NCBI GenBank assembly: GCA_964019425.1
Contig: OZ025800.1
Location: 248,001-312,000, forward strand
Source: Flectonema sp. DT1601
Lineage: Eukaryota > Euglenozoa > Diplonemea > Diplonemida > Diplonemidae
Length of the DNA stretch: 64,000 nt
Direction: 5' to 3'
In this document: one piece after another, positions 1 to 11,525 of the stretch
Layout of the letters: each line of letters begins with the position of its first letter
How positions within the stretch are numbered: position 1 is the stretch's first letter
The notes under the pieces: model-generated
What the model saw: the letters and a program-made list of their open reading frames with translations, nothing else
The model's database searches: none
What the model was told of the DNA's origin: nothing
Position numbers and translations under genes: made by a program

Positions 1-518
1 CTCCTTTTATGATGTGAACAGGTGGATAGCAGGATATTTTTTTTCTTTTTGCTTAAAAGCAATAAAGAAAGATATAAATAATAATAAAAAACGACAAACA
101 AACAGAAGTAACATGCCGCAAACAACATTAGATGCATGCCTACTTCAAATATACTAGCTAGTCCAGTAGGATTAATAACGAAATAAAGCCGAAAGGAACA
201 AAACAAAAAAAACTACGTAACTTGGAGTGAGAGTGAGGGGACAAAGAAGAAGGGGGAAAAAAAAAAAAAAATACTGAAACACTGAAAATATTGCAATAAA
301 ATAGGAGGAGTCAATCGCAGCAGTAACGCATGTCCTAATAATTATCGAGGTACAGTTTTCATAGTTAATTGTGTGATCACACCTTTTTGGATAAATTCCA
401 ACTTAACGTCAGCAGCACACTCAAAAAAAAAACCAAAACATTGTGGATGACCTGCACAATATAATTATCAGTATCCTTTTTAAGGCGCACCCATGAAAAA
501 GAACTCTCTCTTGCCAGA
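1..518. other. non-coding, downstream of the lipase gene
   Basis: AT-rich with homopolymer runs. It presumably holds the 3' UTR of the lipase gene. I see no gene. A 60-codon minus-strand frame at 377-559 overlaps the lipase gene end and lacks an acceptor. Confidence 0.6.
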
Positions 519-3500
519 CTAAATGTTGATAGAAGATTCAGCTCTCGGACCGAGTCCACCAGCGAACTGATCTATTGATTGCGTGATGTTATTTCCTTGA
601 TAAGTTGCTTCATTGATGTCTCTTGGAGTCGAGTTATTCCCTTTCGTTACTTTCCTATTACGCGATTGCCTTGCAAGAATTACTGGTGTTTTCAATAACA
701 TAGCCATGGCTCTGGCAATTTGAAGTGCCTTGGCAGGTTGGTGAAGTGGAGGGTATTTTCCATTTCTCCCAAATGAAATATCTAACAAACCGCTGTGTTG
801 AAAACTCTCAATCGAATCAATTTTTGGATCAACCAGCTTTACGGATCTCATTGTGTGAGGAAACCAATTACACCGCTCTAGTTCTTCTTCATGCTTTTCA
901 CCCACATTACGAGGTTTTTTACCTTTGTTCGTAGCCTTGAATATTGAACCTATTGTGTTCCTCATCTTTTCAGCTTCGGCTGCTGTCCTACAAACTAAAT
1001 TAAATCGGATTTCAGATCCCCATCGGCCGTCAACACCTTCAGATTTGGTTGCTACGGCGTTTATCAATACAGCTGGAAATCTGTTTTTTTTTTTTTTTTT
1101 TTTTTTTTTCCCCCAAAGTTTCTATCAAGTGACAATAAACAAAACTACATACTCAAATAAATCAGAAAGCTCGTTTTCATAAAGCGCGTCGTTGTCGGTG
1201 CGTTCCTCGTGTGTGATTTGCTTTCCTCGAAGCACATGCGGGAGCTCAAAAGTGACGTCATTATCTCTTATAGTAAACTGACCAGTAATCACAGAAGGAA
1301 CTTCAGGAAACAGTTGACAGAAGTCATCAACGTACCTGCTGAGTTTGTACTTTCCTTCAGTAGCACCGATACTTTCTCCAATGTTACTCGTTGTTAAGAA
1401 TTTCAAACAATAAAAAACCATAGCATGATGAAACAAATGAACCAATAAGAAGTACACAATCGATCCGATGGCTGAAAACAGTTCATTGTAGTCACTCTTC
1501 AGTTCACTTTTACTCATTAAGGCTGGTATAAATGCGAGCATAGCAGCAAACAAAGATGCGACTAAATGAGTATTTGCATAAATACGAACAATGAAAGCGA
1601 ATTCCGGCTTCTTTGCAATTCCCCGAGGAATGCTGCCGTCTTCTTGCCAATTGTCTTCATTGAACGGACGGTCGCTGACGACAGTTCCAAGAACTGCTGT
1701 CGAGTGAGTGGCGAGTAGCAGTGGGACAATTAACTCATCGGTGTCTACAAACGAAATATTCAAATGATGTGTTGATATGTAGAGTAGTCCGTACACGATA
1801 ATATACGCAATATCCATGGCCCTCGGGAACCTTACGATCTGAACAGAAATAGTCAAAATAAAACCAAAACTGAAAACAGTAGCAGCAGTAATAAGAGCAA
1901 CCAAAGGAGCATCACGTCTCTTACCAATTGCTACTGTTACCAATCCTGCAAAGAGTGATACAGGAAGGTACCCAACGGTCGCCCAAAACTTTTGCACGAA
2001 GGGAACGCGAGGTTTTTCTAATATTAGAAACTCCCGAGAGAGAACCTCAATCGTATTTCCGCTATCAGGTAAGTATTTATTTGCCTCATTAACGCTGTGG
2101 TCTTGCAACTTTGGCCTCCAAGTTGACGTAACAGGAATAGTAGCAATACTTGGGATTAGAGCATCTGAAGGATACACATATCCTTCAAGTGATCTCCTAA
2201 CGTAGTTCTTAGACTCTGCATCCCGACATGCATTAATACTGGCACATAACATGTGATCACGTCTCTTGCTGTTGTAGTAAAGATAAAGCGGTTCCAGATT
2301 ACTACGAGAATGACTCATTCCATCACCACGAGGATGAGTAAATACCTGACCGAGTTCACACACTTGACGATAACCGTGAGCAATAGCCCAATTTCTAGTT
2401 TTATTCGATGCAGCTACAAGTGTATTAGTTCGAAGCTGGCAATAATAAACAACTATAGGAATGCTGAGTGCAACTTGAGGAGGCTCTTCACAAACGCGGA
2501 CAGCTTCCTTCAAGAAAACAGATTTATGGTGATCGCTGGGTTCCAGAGAGCTGACTTGTGACGACCACAAGTTTCTGAATTCTGGGCTGTATCTCGAACC
2601 GGATCGAAGTGCGAAAAGTATCTCACCACGGTCGCGGAGGTTATTATTTCCGGCCATCCTCCTGATGGCAGTTCCGTATCCGTTTCCACCATCACCACCT
2701 CTCCTGTGGGCATGGGGTCTGTATATAAAACTCGGTTGGAAATATGGCAAAATATTCCTTTCTGCGAAAGTACCACTCACTAAGAACTCACCTGTCGAGT
2801 TCAAAGTTACAGGATGTCCCGCATGTTTGTAGTTTGCCAAGTTAGGAGGGAGAATAGAAATCATGTCTCCCTTATTCACAATCCGATACGACTCTGGTAC
2901 ATATTTCTCACAAAGTTTTACAAAGGCGCTATTGCCAACTCTAGGACAACCAAAGTTGTAGACAATGATGTTGCGCTCAACATTTACTTTCTTATCAGTC
3001 GCGAAGTCAAGAGCTGCTAAAGTAGCCAATGCACCACCAAGTGAATGACCAGTGAAAACTAAGGGGCTGACGTTATCAGGTGACTCTGGGTAAAATATTT
3101 CTTTAATTTCAGGATTATCATTCATGATGTGTTTCATTTCTTTTTTTAAATTCTGCCAAAGTTGGAAGAACCCTTTGTGAACACCAACGGGGTCTTCATT
3201 CGGAATTTCCATCTGTGCCTTGCAACACGTTATATCAGTTAGCGCATTTCGCAGGTCGGTTTTACCTTGCTGCATTAAAATAGTACCTCTGAATGAGACG
3301 TAGTATGTATTACCTTTCTCCAAAATCCAACATGTAGTCTGACCCGGAAAGTTGTCATCGAAGTCGTCCGATTCTTTTGATGAGCAACAAAGACCCGAAG
3401 GACACATTTTTGGTTCGTTCTTTTCATTGCTAAAGAACTTGTGTTTAAGAGTGTATCCAGCTTTTTTCAACCAACCAAATTTCTTCTCAACCGAAATTTT

Positions 3501-6500
3501 GTTTTCCCTTGGCTTCCGTTGCAGCGCTTCTCGTATCATCATCAGTGCTTCCGTGACAGGGTCTCGACATGGTGTGGCATTTTTCAAATCAGCCAATCCT
3601 AATTTAAGAAGAGCCTTGCTATTAGCGACTGGTAAGTTCTTCTGTATGAGATTATAAACAGTTATTTCATCATCTAAAGCATCATTATATATTAATAGCC
3701 ATTCGTCAACTAGTTCTAGTTTCATAGTTGAGTTTGAGTCTTTCATACTTTTCACAGAGACTTCTACGATGTACTCCCGGAATGCACTTTCAAAGCAGAT
3801 CATTTTTCTGGTAGACTTTCTAATTAATTTATTTGATTTGGTCCACTTGGTAAATTTTTCTTTTGAGATTATCGGATTTTGGTGTTTTTTATCAGCCTTG
3901 CTTATGTAAGCTTGAAGTTCTTTCTCAACGACTTGCAGCTGACAGAGATTCAAGATTCGTGTGTAAGTGTTGACATTGTCTAAGAGACATTGACATTTGG
4001 GAAGAGGTTCTTTATGTGATTGATGATGATTATATTCAATTATTCTAACTAACATGTCCTTGAAGAGATTTCGGATTTCTTCTACGTCTGCGATGGTCAT
4101 GACACTGTTTATGTATTCTTCTGAAATAGGTACGTCATTCTCAGAGCATTGGACAATGACTGCAGGGTTCTCAGGGATTCCTGTCCCTATAGATGGGTTC
4201 AGTTGACCAGGTTGATAATTCGTATCAACCAAAGTCTTTCTTCCTGTTCGAAGGAGGACCTTAGAAAATGGAGTTGGAGATGTAGACAGGTGCATAGCAT
4301 CTAAAAATGTTCTCCAAACAATAGACATCCCCCGTCCAACATCACCCCATGCTCGTAATATAGAAGTTCTCTCATTCGTATCCAACGAATCACTTTCACA
4401 GTCCAGTTGTAAAGATCTCATTGTCAGTTCTTCGAGAAATTTTCGCAGTCGAGAACTTCCTTTAAATGAATTTCTCGCTTCTTTTACCAAAGTTGCTAAT
4501 TTATGTTCAGATGGGACGAAGGCATCACATGATTTTGTTTCGAATTCCTCATAGAGGCTGATGAGCGTATTCTCACTCGCACCAGAAGCTATCTTATTGT
4601 ATTTTATCATATCCTGATCTTCAGATATTAATTGAACTCCTCGTTCATCTGTTGCGAACACAGCAGAAACAATACTAGTGACGCACAGTGAGATGTTTTC
4701 TTTGTGACAATGTGAAAATATAGCAGACAAAACTTCTTTTTGGAATTCAGTATCGGTTTCTTCTTGTAAGACTTTGTGTATTTCACGGAATGAATTTCGT
4801 CGGACGACAGATTCGACTTCCTCTTCTGAACGGACGTCTTTGTGACGTCTGTAGCTGATTCCAAGAGTTGACTCGAATGATGTTCTTCGTTCTTTAGTTC
4901 TTGTAATGTTACTTTTTAACTTATCGATAGCTGACATTTTGTCTAATTCTTTTTCACTGTCTCGTAGCTTTAGTTTCGCTCCTTGTTTCCTTTCAGTATC
5001 TCGTTGCTTAAGCTGAAATAACGCTGCGGACAGTTTGTTGATGACTGTGTGTTGCATTTCTTCTTTTCGTCCATCGATTTCTGAAACCCACTCGTAGATT
5101 TCGTCGTCAGATTTTCGGGAATATGTTATAATCTTTTCAGCTGTTAACTCGCGCCTCCATTCTGCGAGATCTTTTTGTATATAAAGAACGTCATTACAAT
5201 TCCTTCTAATCATTGAAAGCATATCTGAGGTTGGGATGTCGTCGAAATACCTTTTCTCTAATACTCGACTACGTGTTGACAACAACGCAGCTCGACATTC
5301 CGCAGATTGCTCATACTTTGCCCAAAGACATTTCAGTATGAGTGCTTCTTTTTGTTGCCTTGGTAGGCATATTGGTTTTTTACAATTACGAGTGTCATCA
5401 TCTATATCATCATTGTTATGTCTATGATCCATTAACTTGTGGTACGTTTGTTTTGCTTCTGCTGCTGTTGAGGCTTGCAATACCTTCTTTGCATCTTTCG
5501 GAGACTCACACATTAGTAACTGACTGTAGTAATAGTGGTACAGACTAGGTCGAGTCCGGCCGTCAATCAGTAGTTTTGGTGCCACCGGATAGTCATGACT
5601 GAGCTGAAGGTCTTGTCTTTCATGACATCCCTTCTCTTCTTCTCCTTCCATTTGGTTCTCTTCAAATGGACTTATTGACTCGTAGGCCAGAGTAGAACAG
5701 TGAAAGCAATTTACTGCTGTTTCTATACAGAAAGTTCGCTGCATTTCCCTACGACGAGTGCTGACGGTTGATGGCTCTTGACTAACCTCATCAAAATCAG
5801 GACAGTTGTTCTCTGCGTCACTTCCTGGTTCTGAAGCTATTTCTCTTTTCTCTCTTCTCTTTGCATCTTGCATCGCTTGTAGCAAGATCTCCTTTTCTTG
5901 AATTGTTTTGACATATCGCAGACGTGATCCCCCAGTGTCTTGTAAGTAAGCAATATAATTCTCCTCATTGAGATCTCCAGGGTCGAGGGTTCTTGGAACA
6001 ATTGGGGGGCAAACAGCTACAGCAAAGCAAGCATATAGTGGAACACCCAACCCTATAAAGGACATTGTATCCCACCTACGACGGAAGTTTTCAACGTGGC
6101 GGACGGGTTTTGCAAACTGAAATATTATTAATGCAACAATAACAACTCCTACTATCACCATACGTACCATGTGATATAGTAAGTGTTGATACCTTGCATG
6201 TCTGTAACCCAGACGTTTCAGTTTACGGCCACTCCGAACTGTAAAGGCGATCATAGTAATAAACCAAAATATAATTATTGTTTCTCTTGTGTCTTCTGCC
6301 CAACTATTACTCGATGCAAACAGAACTGCTTCTCTTTTCCCAGAAAAATCACCCGGAACATATCTTTTCCATTCTCGTTGGGCAAGAACAAATACATCAG
6401 ATGCCCCAAGGAATATTCCTACCAATACAGAGACCACTACAGACGATGTTTGAACAAGTGATTGCAAACTAGAGTCTCTCTCCGCAGGAAGCCAACCAGA

Positions 6501-9353
6501 GACACCGACTTCGATTTCAGGTCCAAAAGACTCGACAACAAGTACGAGTGCTGCAGCAGCAGCAACATCAGCAGTAATTGCAAGTTCATTACCAGTTGTG
6601 AATTCTGGTGTGGGAAGTAGAACTTCTTGATGTAATGTTCCTCTGAGAGCAGTAGGACTTAAAGTAATCCATTTATAGTCTAAGATTCTATCTTGGTCTT
6701 CTGATATAGTAGTACGAGGAGTAGCGAGGGTTCCTCTCAGTGGCTTACACGGATCGTACTCAATTCGAATACCGATTGTTAAAGTATCATCTCTATTCAA
6801 ATTCAAATCATCGAGCGCAAACTGAAATATCGACCACGACTGTGACTGCGACGAGATAAAGTCACTCGCCTCTTCAGCCATGTTGAGAGAGTTCCAAACA
6901 CGTATGAAGTCACTCTTTCGTAGTTTTTCAGGTAACGTGGACTCTTTCTCTGACTGAACACCACATCTAGAACGAAAAGCAGCTTTCCAATTCTTCTTTC
7001 CATTCCCTGGTAAATTATCAACATTGAGAAGGTTACGAAGCTGTTCATCGTGTTCTATAAATTCAATTACTTTGTCTAACATTTTATTGTGACGAAGTTT
7101 AGTATCTTTTTCCATCAACGCCAAGTATTCGTCAATCTTATTTGATACGTCTTTTAGCACTCTATTTGTGCTTAGTCTACGCCAGGCATCTACAAAAGCA
7201 ATTTGTGTTAACTCATCTGATAAGGCGCATCTGAATTCAGTTTTCCAATCTGTGAATTTGTCTAAGTGAAGTTTTCCTACCACATTGTGGTTATTTTGAA
7301 GAACTTGTATTGCTTGTTCAACTGGCGTTGGTCCTTGCTGTAGGCTACCAGATTCTATATCAGCTGTTTCTTTTATGTGATCTAGGACGAATGTTGCTGC
7401 GTTTGTTGCATTAGTGACATCTTGTGTGAATTTAGCAGTGCCTTCAGGAAATCGGATCCGCTCCAGCTGCTTTGCCGTCACAATATTCGGCCACACCTCA
7501 GCCAAAAAACCCGGAGAAAGAATTGTACTCTCCCTACACTCTGCTTTAAGAGATCCTTCCCAGTCTCTGTGCTTTGACAGTTGAAGCATTTCCCGAATGT
7601 CTTTGTGAGATTTAATAAAAGAAATAACATCATCTATGGGTCTTCTGTTTGTTATTTCCGCACACATTGAGTACGCCTCATAGAGGTCTCGCTTGCTAAC
7701 GTGATACCTCGGATCTCGTCGCAGCTTTACTTCAACACTAACAGGTGGGGGCTTGTCTCGGCCTCCCATAAAAAGCCGCTGTTGCAAGCTGTACACCCTA
7801 ACATCTAACAGTGTCGGTACATCAGTGATTAAATTCGTATTAGCAATAAGCGACAAGATGAATGTTGCCATCGCTGCTATAAACCATCTAGGGCCGATAT
7901 CATCAACTATTGCGTAAATCCAATGATCTGATCCAACAAGAACAGAAGGAAGGTACAACGGATTAAGCATTAAAAGCAGAAAAGGTGTCACACCAAAGAC
8001 AAATCTTCCGGTAGCAATATGTGGCTGCTTAGCATTAATACGTCTCCACAGACGTAAGAACATTGCGACTACTCCAATGCAGATGAGCACAAAGCTTGTG
8101 TATCGGACAACTGTTTCAACATAAAACCAATGACGGTTTCCATAAAAGACGACTGCTTCCGCCAAGAGTGGTACATCCTCGCCACAGCTACTGTGAGATA
8201 CCGAGAAGACCCACTGACCTTCTCGATTACTACCAATCTGTGATGAGTAAAGCAGTATCGCACAGAGATCATGTGATACCTCCTCACAGTGCTTAATGTC
8301 CAGTTGCTCAACATGAAATTGTCCACTCGGATCTTGCACAGTTGCCGTGACATTCGGATGACAGCTATCGTGAACTCCCTTGCCTCCAGCTCGTAGTATG
8401 AGAGAGAGTAGTACCTCAACGTTTGCAGTACTTAGTTTTATCGGCTCAAAGATGTGCTCGACTGCAGTCTCCGTATCACGTAGTTGCCCAAATTGGTTGG
8501 GTGGTATTTTACATTTTGGGTGGTGGTCTGGTATGGGGTCACGTGTTGGGTTTCCTTGGTAGTCACATTCTCCTCCGCAAGGGGTGACGCAGACGTGGCG
8601 ATAATCTGCGACTTTTGCTTCAACGCCAATGAATAATGCCAACGTGATAATATATAGTAATGGCACAACCCAGTCACGAGCTGTTTCAGAAACTCCAACA
8701 CTGCCTACTCTGTTCTCACCCGATGCGGCCATTACCTCGAGTAGAATTCGTGACTTGGGAACCCTCCAACACCATTGTTTGAAGAAACCCTTTGATGATA
8801 CCTTCATTGTGTCAGCATCTAGTAAGTGATATCCCTCTTGGTCTCCTGTCAATTTGTTCCCTTCCTCCACTTCAGCACCGTCTTCGGCTATTATCTTGGC
8901 GACTGTTTTCATCTTAAGGATGTTATTCTTTTTCTTTTTGCTGTCCTGCTTTTCGTTCTGTTGCTCATCGCTCTTGAGATTTTTGAAGGAAAGCATTAGA
9001 GCGTCACTTCCTAAGGCGATTTGTTCCTTGTCTTCATCTAGAAGTTCATTTATACCAGTAGTATGCAATCGGATACTTGATAAACGTCTCTTCTCCTGTG
9101 CTAAAGCCTCTCGTTTGTAGTCATCCGTGTCTTGTTCTGTGACGTACTCGTTACCAAGAGCTTCAAATGTAGCAAGTTCAAACCCATGTAAAGGCATTTC
9201 CCCATTTTCAGGCAGCCTGCAGGTCGACATACTGGTACTGGTATCAGTAGAAGTGCTATCTTGCCGCCTTGCAGGTAAAGGTTGCTTTCTATCACTAATT
9301 GAACCAGTCGTGTTTTCCTGGTGATCATCTAAGCCATACGGCTCCGAACTCAT
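519..9353 (-). CDS. giant multi-pass membrane protein with class 3 lipase domain, two exons
   Basis: Exons 9353-1153 and 1080-519 join in frame across a 72-nt intron to give about 2920 residues. Seen in order: a charged N-terminal region; a membrane segment near 228-246 followed by a Cys-rich probable lumenal part; more helices; three related helical repeats of about 60 residues near 590-830; a second membrane block; a long helical region with Lys/Glu-rich stretches; a class 3 lipase domain with GHSLGG (Ser about 2104), Asp in NKGD (about 2163) and His in YKHAG (about 2177); a stretch resembling the DUF5648 repeat (LEPLYLYYNSKRRDHML); five or more C-terminal helices; and a short cytosolic tail supplied by exon 2. 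The lipase triad is complete, so acyl-glycerol or phospholipid hydrolysis at a membrane is likely. The layout recalls lumenal-domain plus 7TM receptors such as Wntless/TMEM181, but I cannot assign it. The ATG lies 43 nt below an acceptor at 9397-9399. Confidence 0.85.
1081..1152 (-). other. cis-intron of the giant lipase gene, 72 nt
   Basis: The donor is GTATGT and the acceptor is CAG after a run of more than 20 A (minus strand). Splicing joins ...DLFE to FPAVLINAV in frame, opening about 185 further residues. The uninterrupted frame would stop inside the intron. There is no polypyrimidine tract at the 3' end. Confidence 0.88.
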
Positions 9354-10484
9354 TTTGCAAGCACTCTGTCTCGCTCTCCCCTCCCACGGGAGCGACCTGT
9401 GAGTGTTAAAATAAATAAATTAACGATACAAAAGAAAAACAACAATTTTTCAATCATCTGGTTTCTAATATAGAATATCACTACATTGGTTAGCCATCAC
9501 CTGGTTGTCATGAGAAAAGACCAAACAAATGTGAATGACGGGGGGATTTTAAAAAAAAAAAAAAAAAAAAATCTTTTTTTTTTAATTACCTTATCGCGTA
9601 TACATAACTTAAATATTAAACTAAAATACTAAAAGTATTAATGGTAACGACGAAATCTGTCAATAGGCGAGGAGAATGAAGGGGAAAAGGGGGTGTGTTT
9701 TAATTATTCTTCATACCTTGCTAAAAGGATACAGTGGAGGTTATTATCAAAAGGACCTAAAACAGTATTACGATTTACGATTCTATTCACTTATTATATT
9801 GCATGCGTGAGACATGCGGTATTAGAGATGGTTAAAACGACAACCAGAATACGTAACCTCGTCATAAATATATATCTAAGTAATCTGGTAAGGGGAAGGG
9901 AGAGAACGGGGGGATTTTTTTTTTTTTTTCATTCTCTGATTGTGTTTCTCCTTTTGACTATTAGCTTCCAACGATGGAGGAAAAAAAAAAAAAAAAAAAA
10001 AACTCGCTGATGAAAGCTTAAGTTTGAAGGTAATAAAAAATCTGTTTTATCGAGAGTACGACGGAAGCGTAAAACGAATTACAGAGACCTCGATAACACA
10101 CAAAAAAAACAAACACATCAAATAAACCCCAGATCCATATTCATTATAGACTGTTGGTTCCCGTTTCGGTCAACTGTATCCACCACATTCCCAAGGGTTT
10201 AATCAAAAGAAGTAACTGTGTTGGACTTTTCGGACATGTATTAGCAATGGACAGAAATATCAGATTAGTTCTGAAAGAGAATACTGAGGAAATGCCAAAA
10301 TTTTATAAAAAGAAACAAACCAAATACGTAAACACAGGGGAAGGGATAGAACAGTTATTGTTCTTTTTTTTTTTTTGTCTGAAGGTACTCGATTAAAATA
10401 ATAAAAAACTGTACGTATCATGTTATTGAAAACAGCCATACCACCATAAGTAGTGGATGTGAACACTCACTGTTTTGCATTAGG
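9354..10484. other. intergenic, about 1.1 kb, no gene seen
   Basis: Contains poly-A and poly-T tracts near 9550-9590, 9917-9930 and 9982-10000. A minus-strand acceptor (T-rich then CACAG, 9397-9399) lies just above the lipase gene start. No coding signal and no RNA gene recognised. Confidence 0.6.
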
Positions 10485-11525
10485 CTATGCCGTTCCTGTA
10501 CGTGGATTTCTAGAAGCCGCTGGAGACTTTGAGCCTCCCTGAGGTGTGAACATAGTTGATAGCCGCCTTCTAATAGGAATAGTAGGAGAACGAGACTTAG
10601 ATACAGAAAGCTGAGGGGAGGCATAAGGCTTTTTAGCCGAAGGTGTTCTTGTATAACTAACTTCTCTTGTTGACCTTGACAAGACCGTCGATCTCACAAC
10701 TGTATTGGCTCCATAAGTACCCTGTGACTTAAAGACAGGTGTAGACTGCCTTGGGGAGAGTAACGTGTCAATATTGGTTTCACTTGCAGCTGCTACGAGG
10801 GTTTTAATTTTTCTACTTTGTGCTTTAATAAGTAACTCTGAAGAAGACATATCAGACTTTAATGATCCCACCTCCGCCTTGAGGGCTACAATTTCAGAGG
10901 TCTGATTCGCATTTTCAGATTTCAAGACGCTCAGGGCCTTGACGGCTGCTGAAACAGCAGAGCCGCTGTTGACGGATTCGAAAGCTTCGATATTGTTTTC
11001 TGATGTGAGGTCAGTCACTGCTTTGCTGACTTCATTCAATAGATCAGCTGCCTCCTTCCATCCACTAGCGTTACTTTCTCTTTGAGATCTTCCAGTCACA
11101 AACTCACAGCAACCCTCCAACAATGAGCGAACAACGGTGAGTCGTTCGGTTATGGCTGGGGCTGGAGTACTTTGCATTTTTGCTATTATCTTAGTGAGTG
11201 ACTTTACCTTGTCCTGCAGCTGTTGGTTTGGTTCGTATGGAGCCGGAGGATGCTCCTGCGGTGGTGGCGGCGGACTCGAAGTGCTATTCAACCTCAACTG
11301 CCGTATCTCTTCATCTCTTTCATGTATGAGATTTACGAGTTCTTCTGCTTCCATTTCCATCTCTTTTCGTTCATCCAGCAGTTGGTTGATTCTTATTTGA
11401 AGTTTCTCTTCCTTTGGAGTACTCGGTGATCCATTATTTCCATTTGTGGTAGTGCTTCCATTTTCAGTGGGCGCTTGACCGTTTCCTTCTACCATTTCTG
11501 TTGATACCTGTGGGTCAGTTATCAT
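10485..11525 (-). CDS. small coiled-coil protein, function unknown
   Basis: 346 residues, no family recognised. Residues about 35-80 form a predicted coiled coil (EEKLQIRINQLLDERKEMEM). A proline stretch follows, then a second heptad-rich region near 190-245. The C-terminus is basic and Ser/Thr/Pro-rich (KSRSPTIPIRRRLS), as in cytoskeleton-associated proteins open to phosphorylation. The start is uncertain. A T-tract acceptor (TTCATCAG) lies upstream but would leave short upstream ATGs in the leader. A second acceptor (GACCCACAG) inside the frame would instead give a start at MVEGNGQ, residue 11, near 11495. No membrane segment or signal peptide. Confidence 0.75.
   Translation of the reverse strand: MITDPQVSTEMVEGNGQAPTENGSTTTNGNNGSPSTPKEEKLQIRINQLLDERKEMEMEAEELVNLIHERDEEIRQLRLNSTSSPPPPPQEHPPAPYEPNQQLQDKVKSLTKIIAKMQSTPAPAITERLTVVRSLLEGCCEFVTGRSQRESNASGWKEAADLLNEVSKAVTDLTSENNIEAFESVNSGSAVSAAVKALSVLKSENANQTSEIVALKAEVGSLKSDMSSSELLIKAQSRKIKTLVAAASETNIDTLLSPRQSTPVFKSQGTYGANTVVRSTVLSRSTREVSYTRTPSAKKPYASPQLSVSKSRSPTIPIRRRLSTMFTPQGGSKSPAASRNPRTGTA

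Noticed and set aside
377-559. A 60-residue hydrophobic minus-strand frame
   Set aside because: Overlaps the last exon of the lipase gene in another frame and lacks an acceptor.
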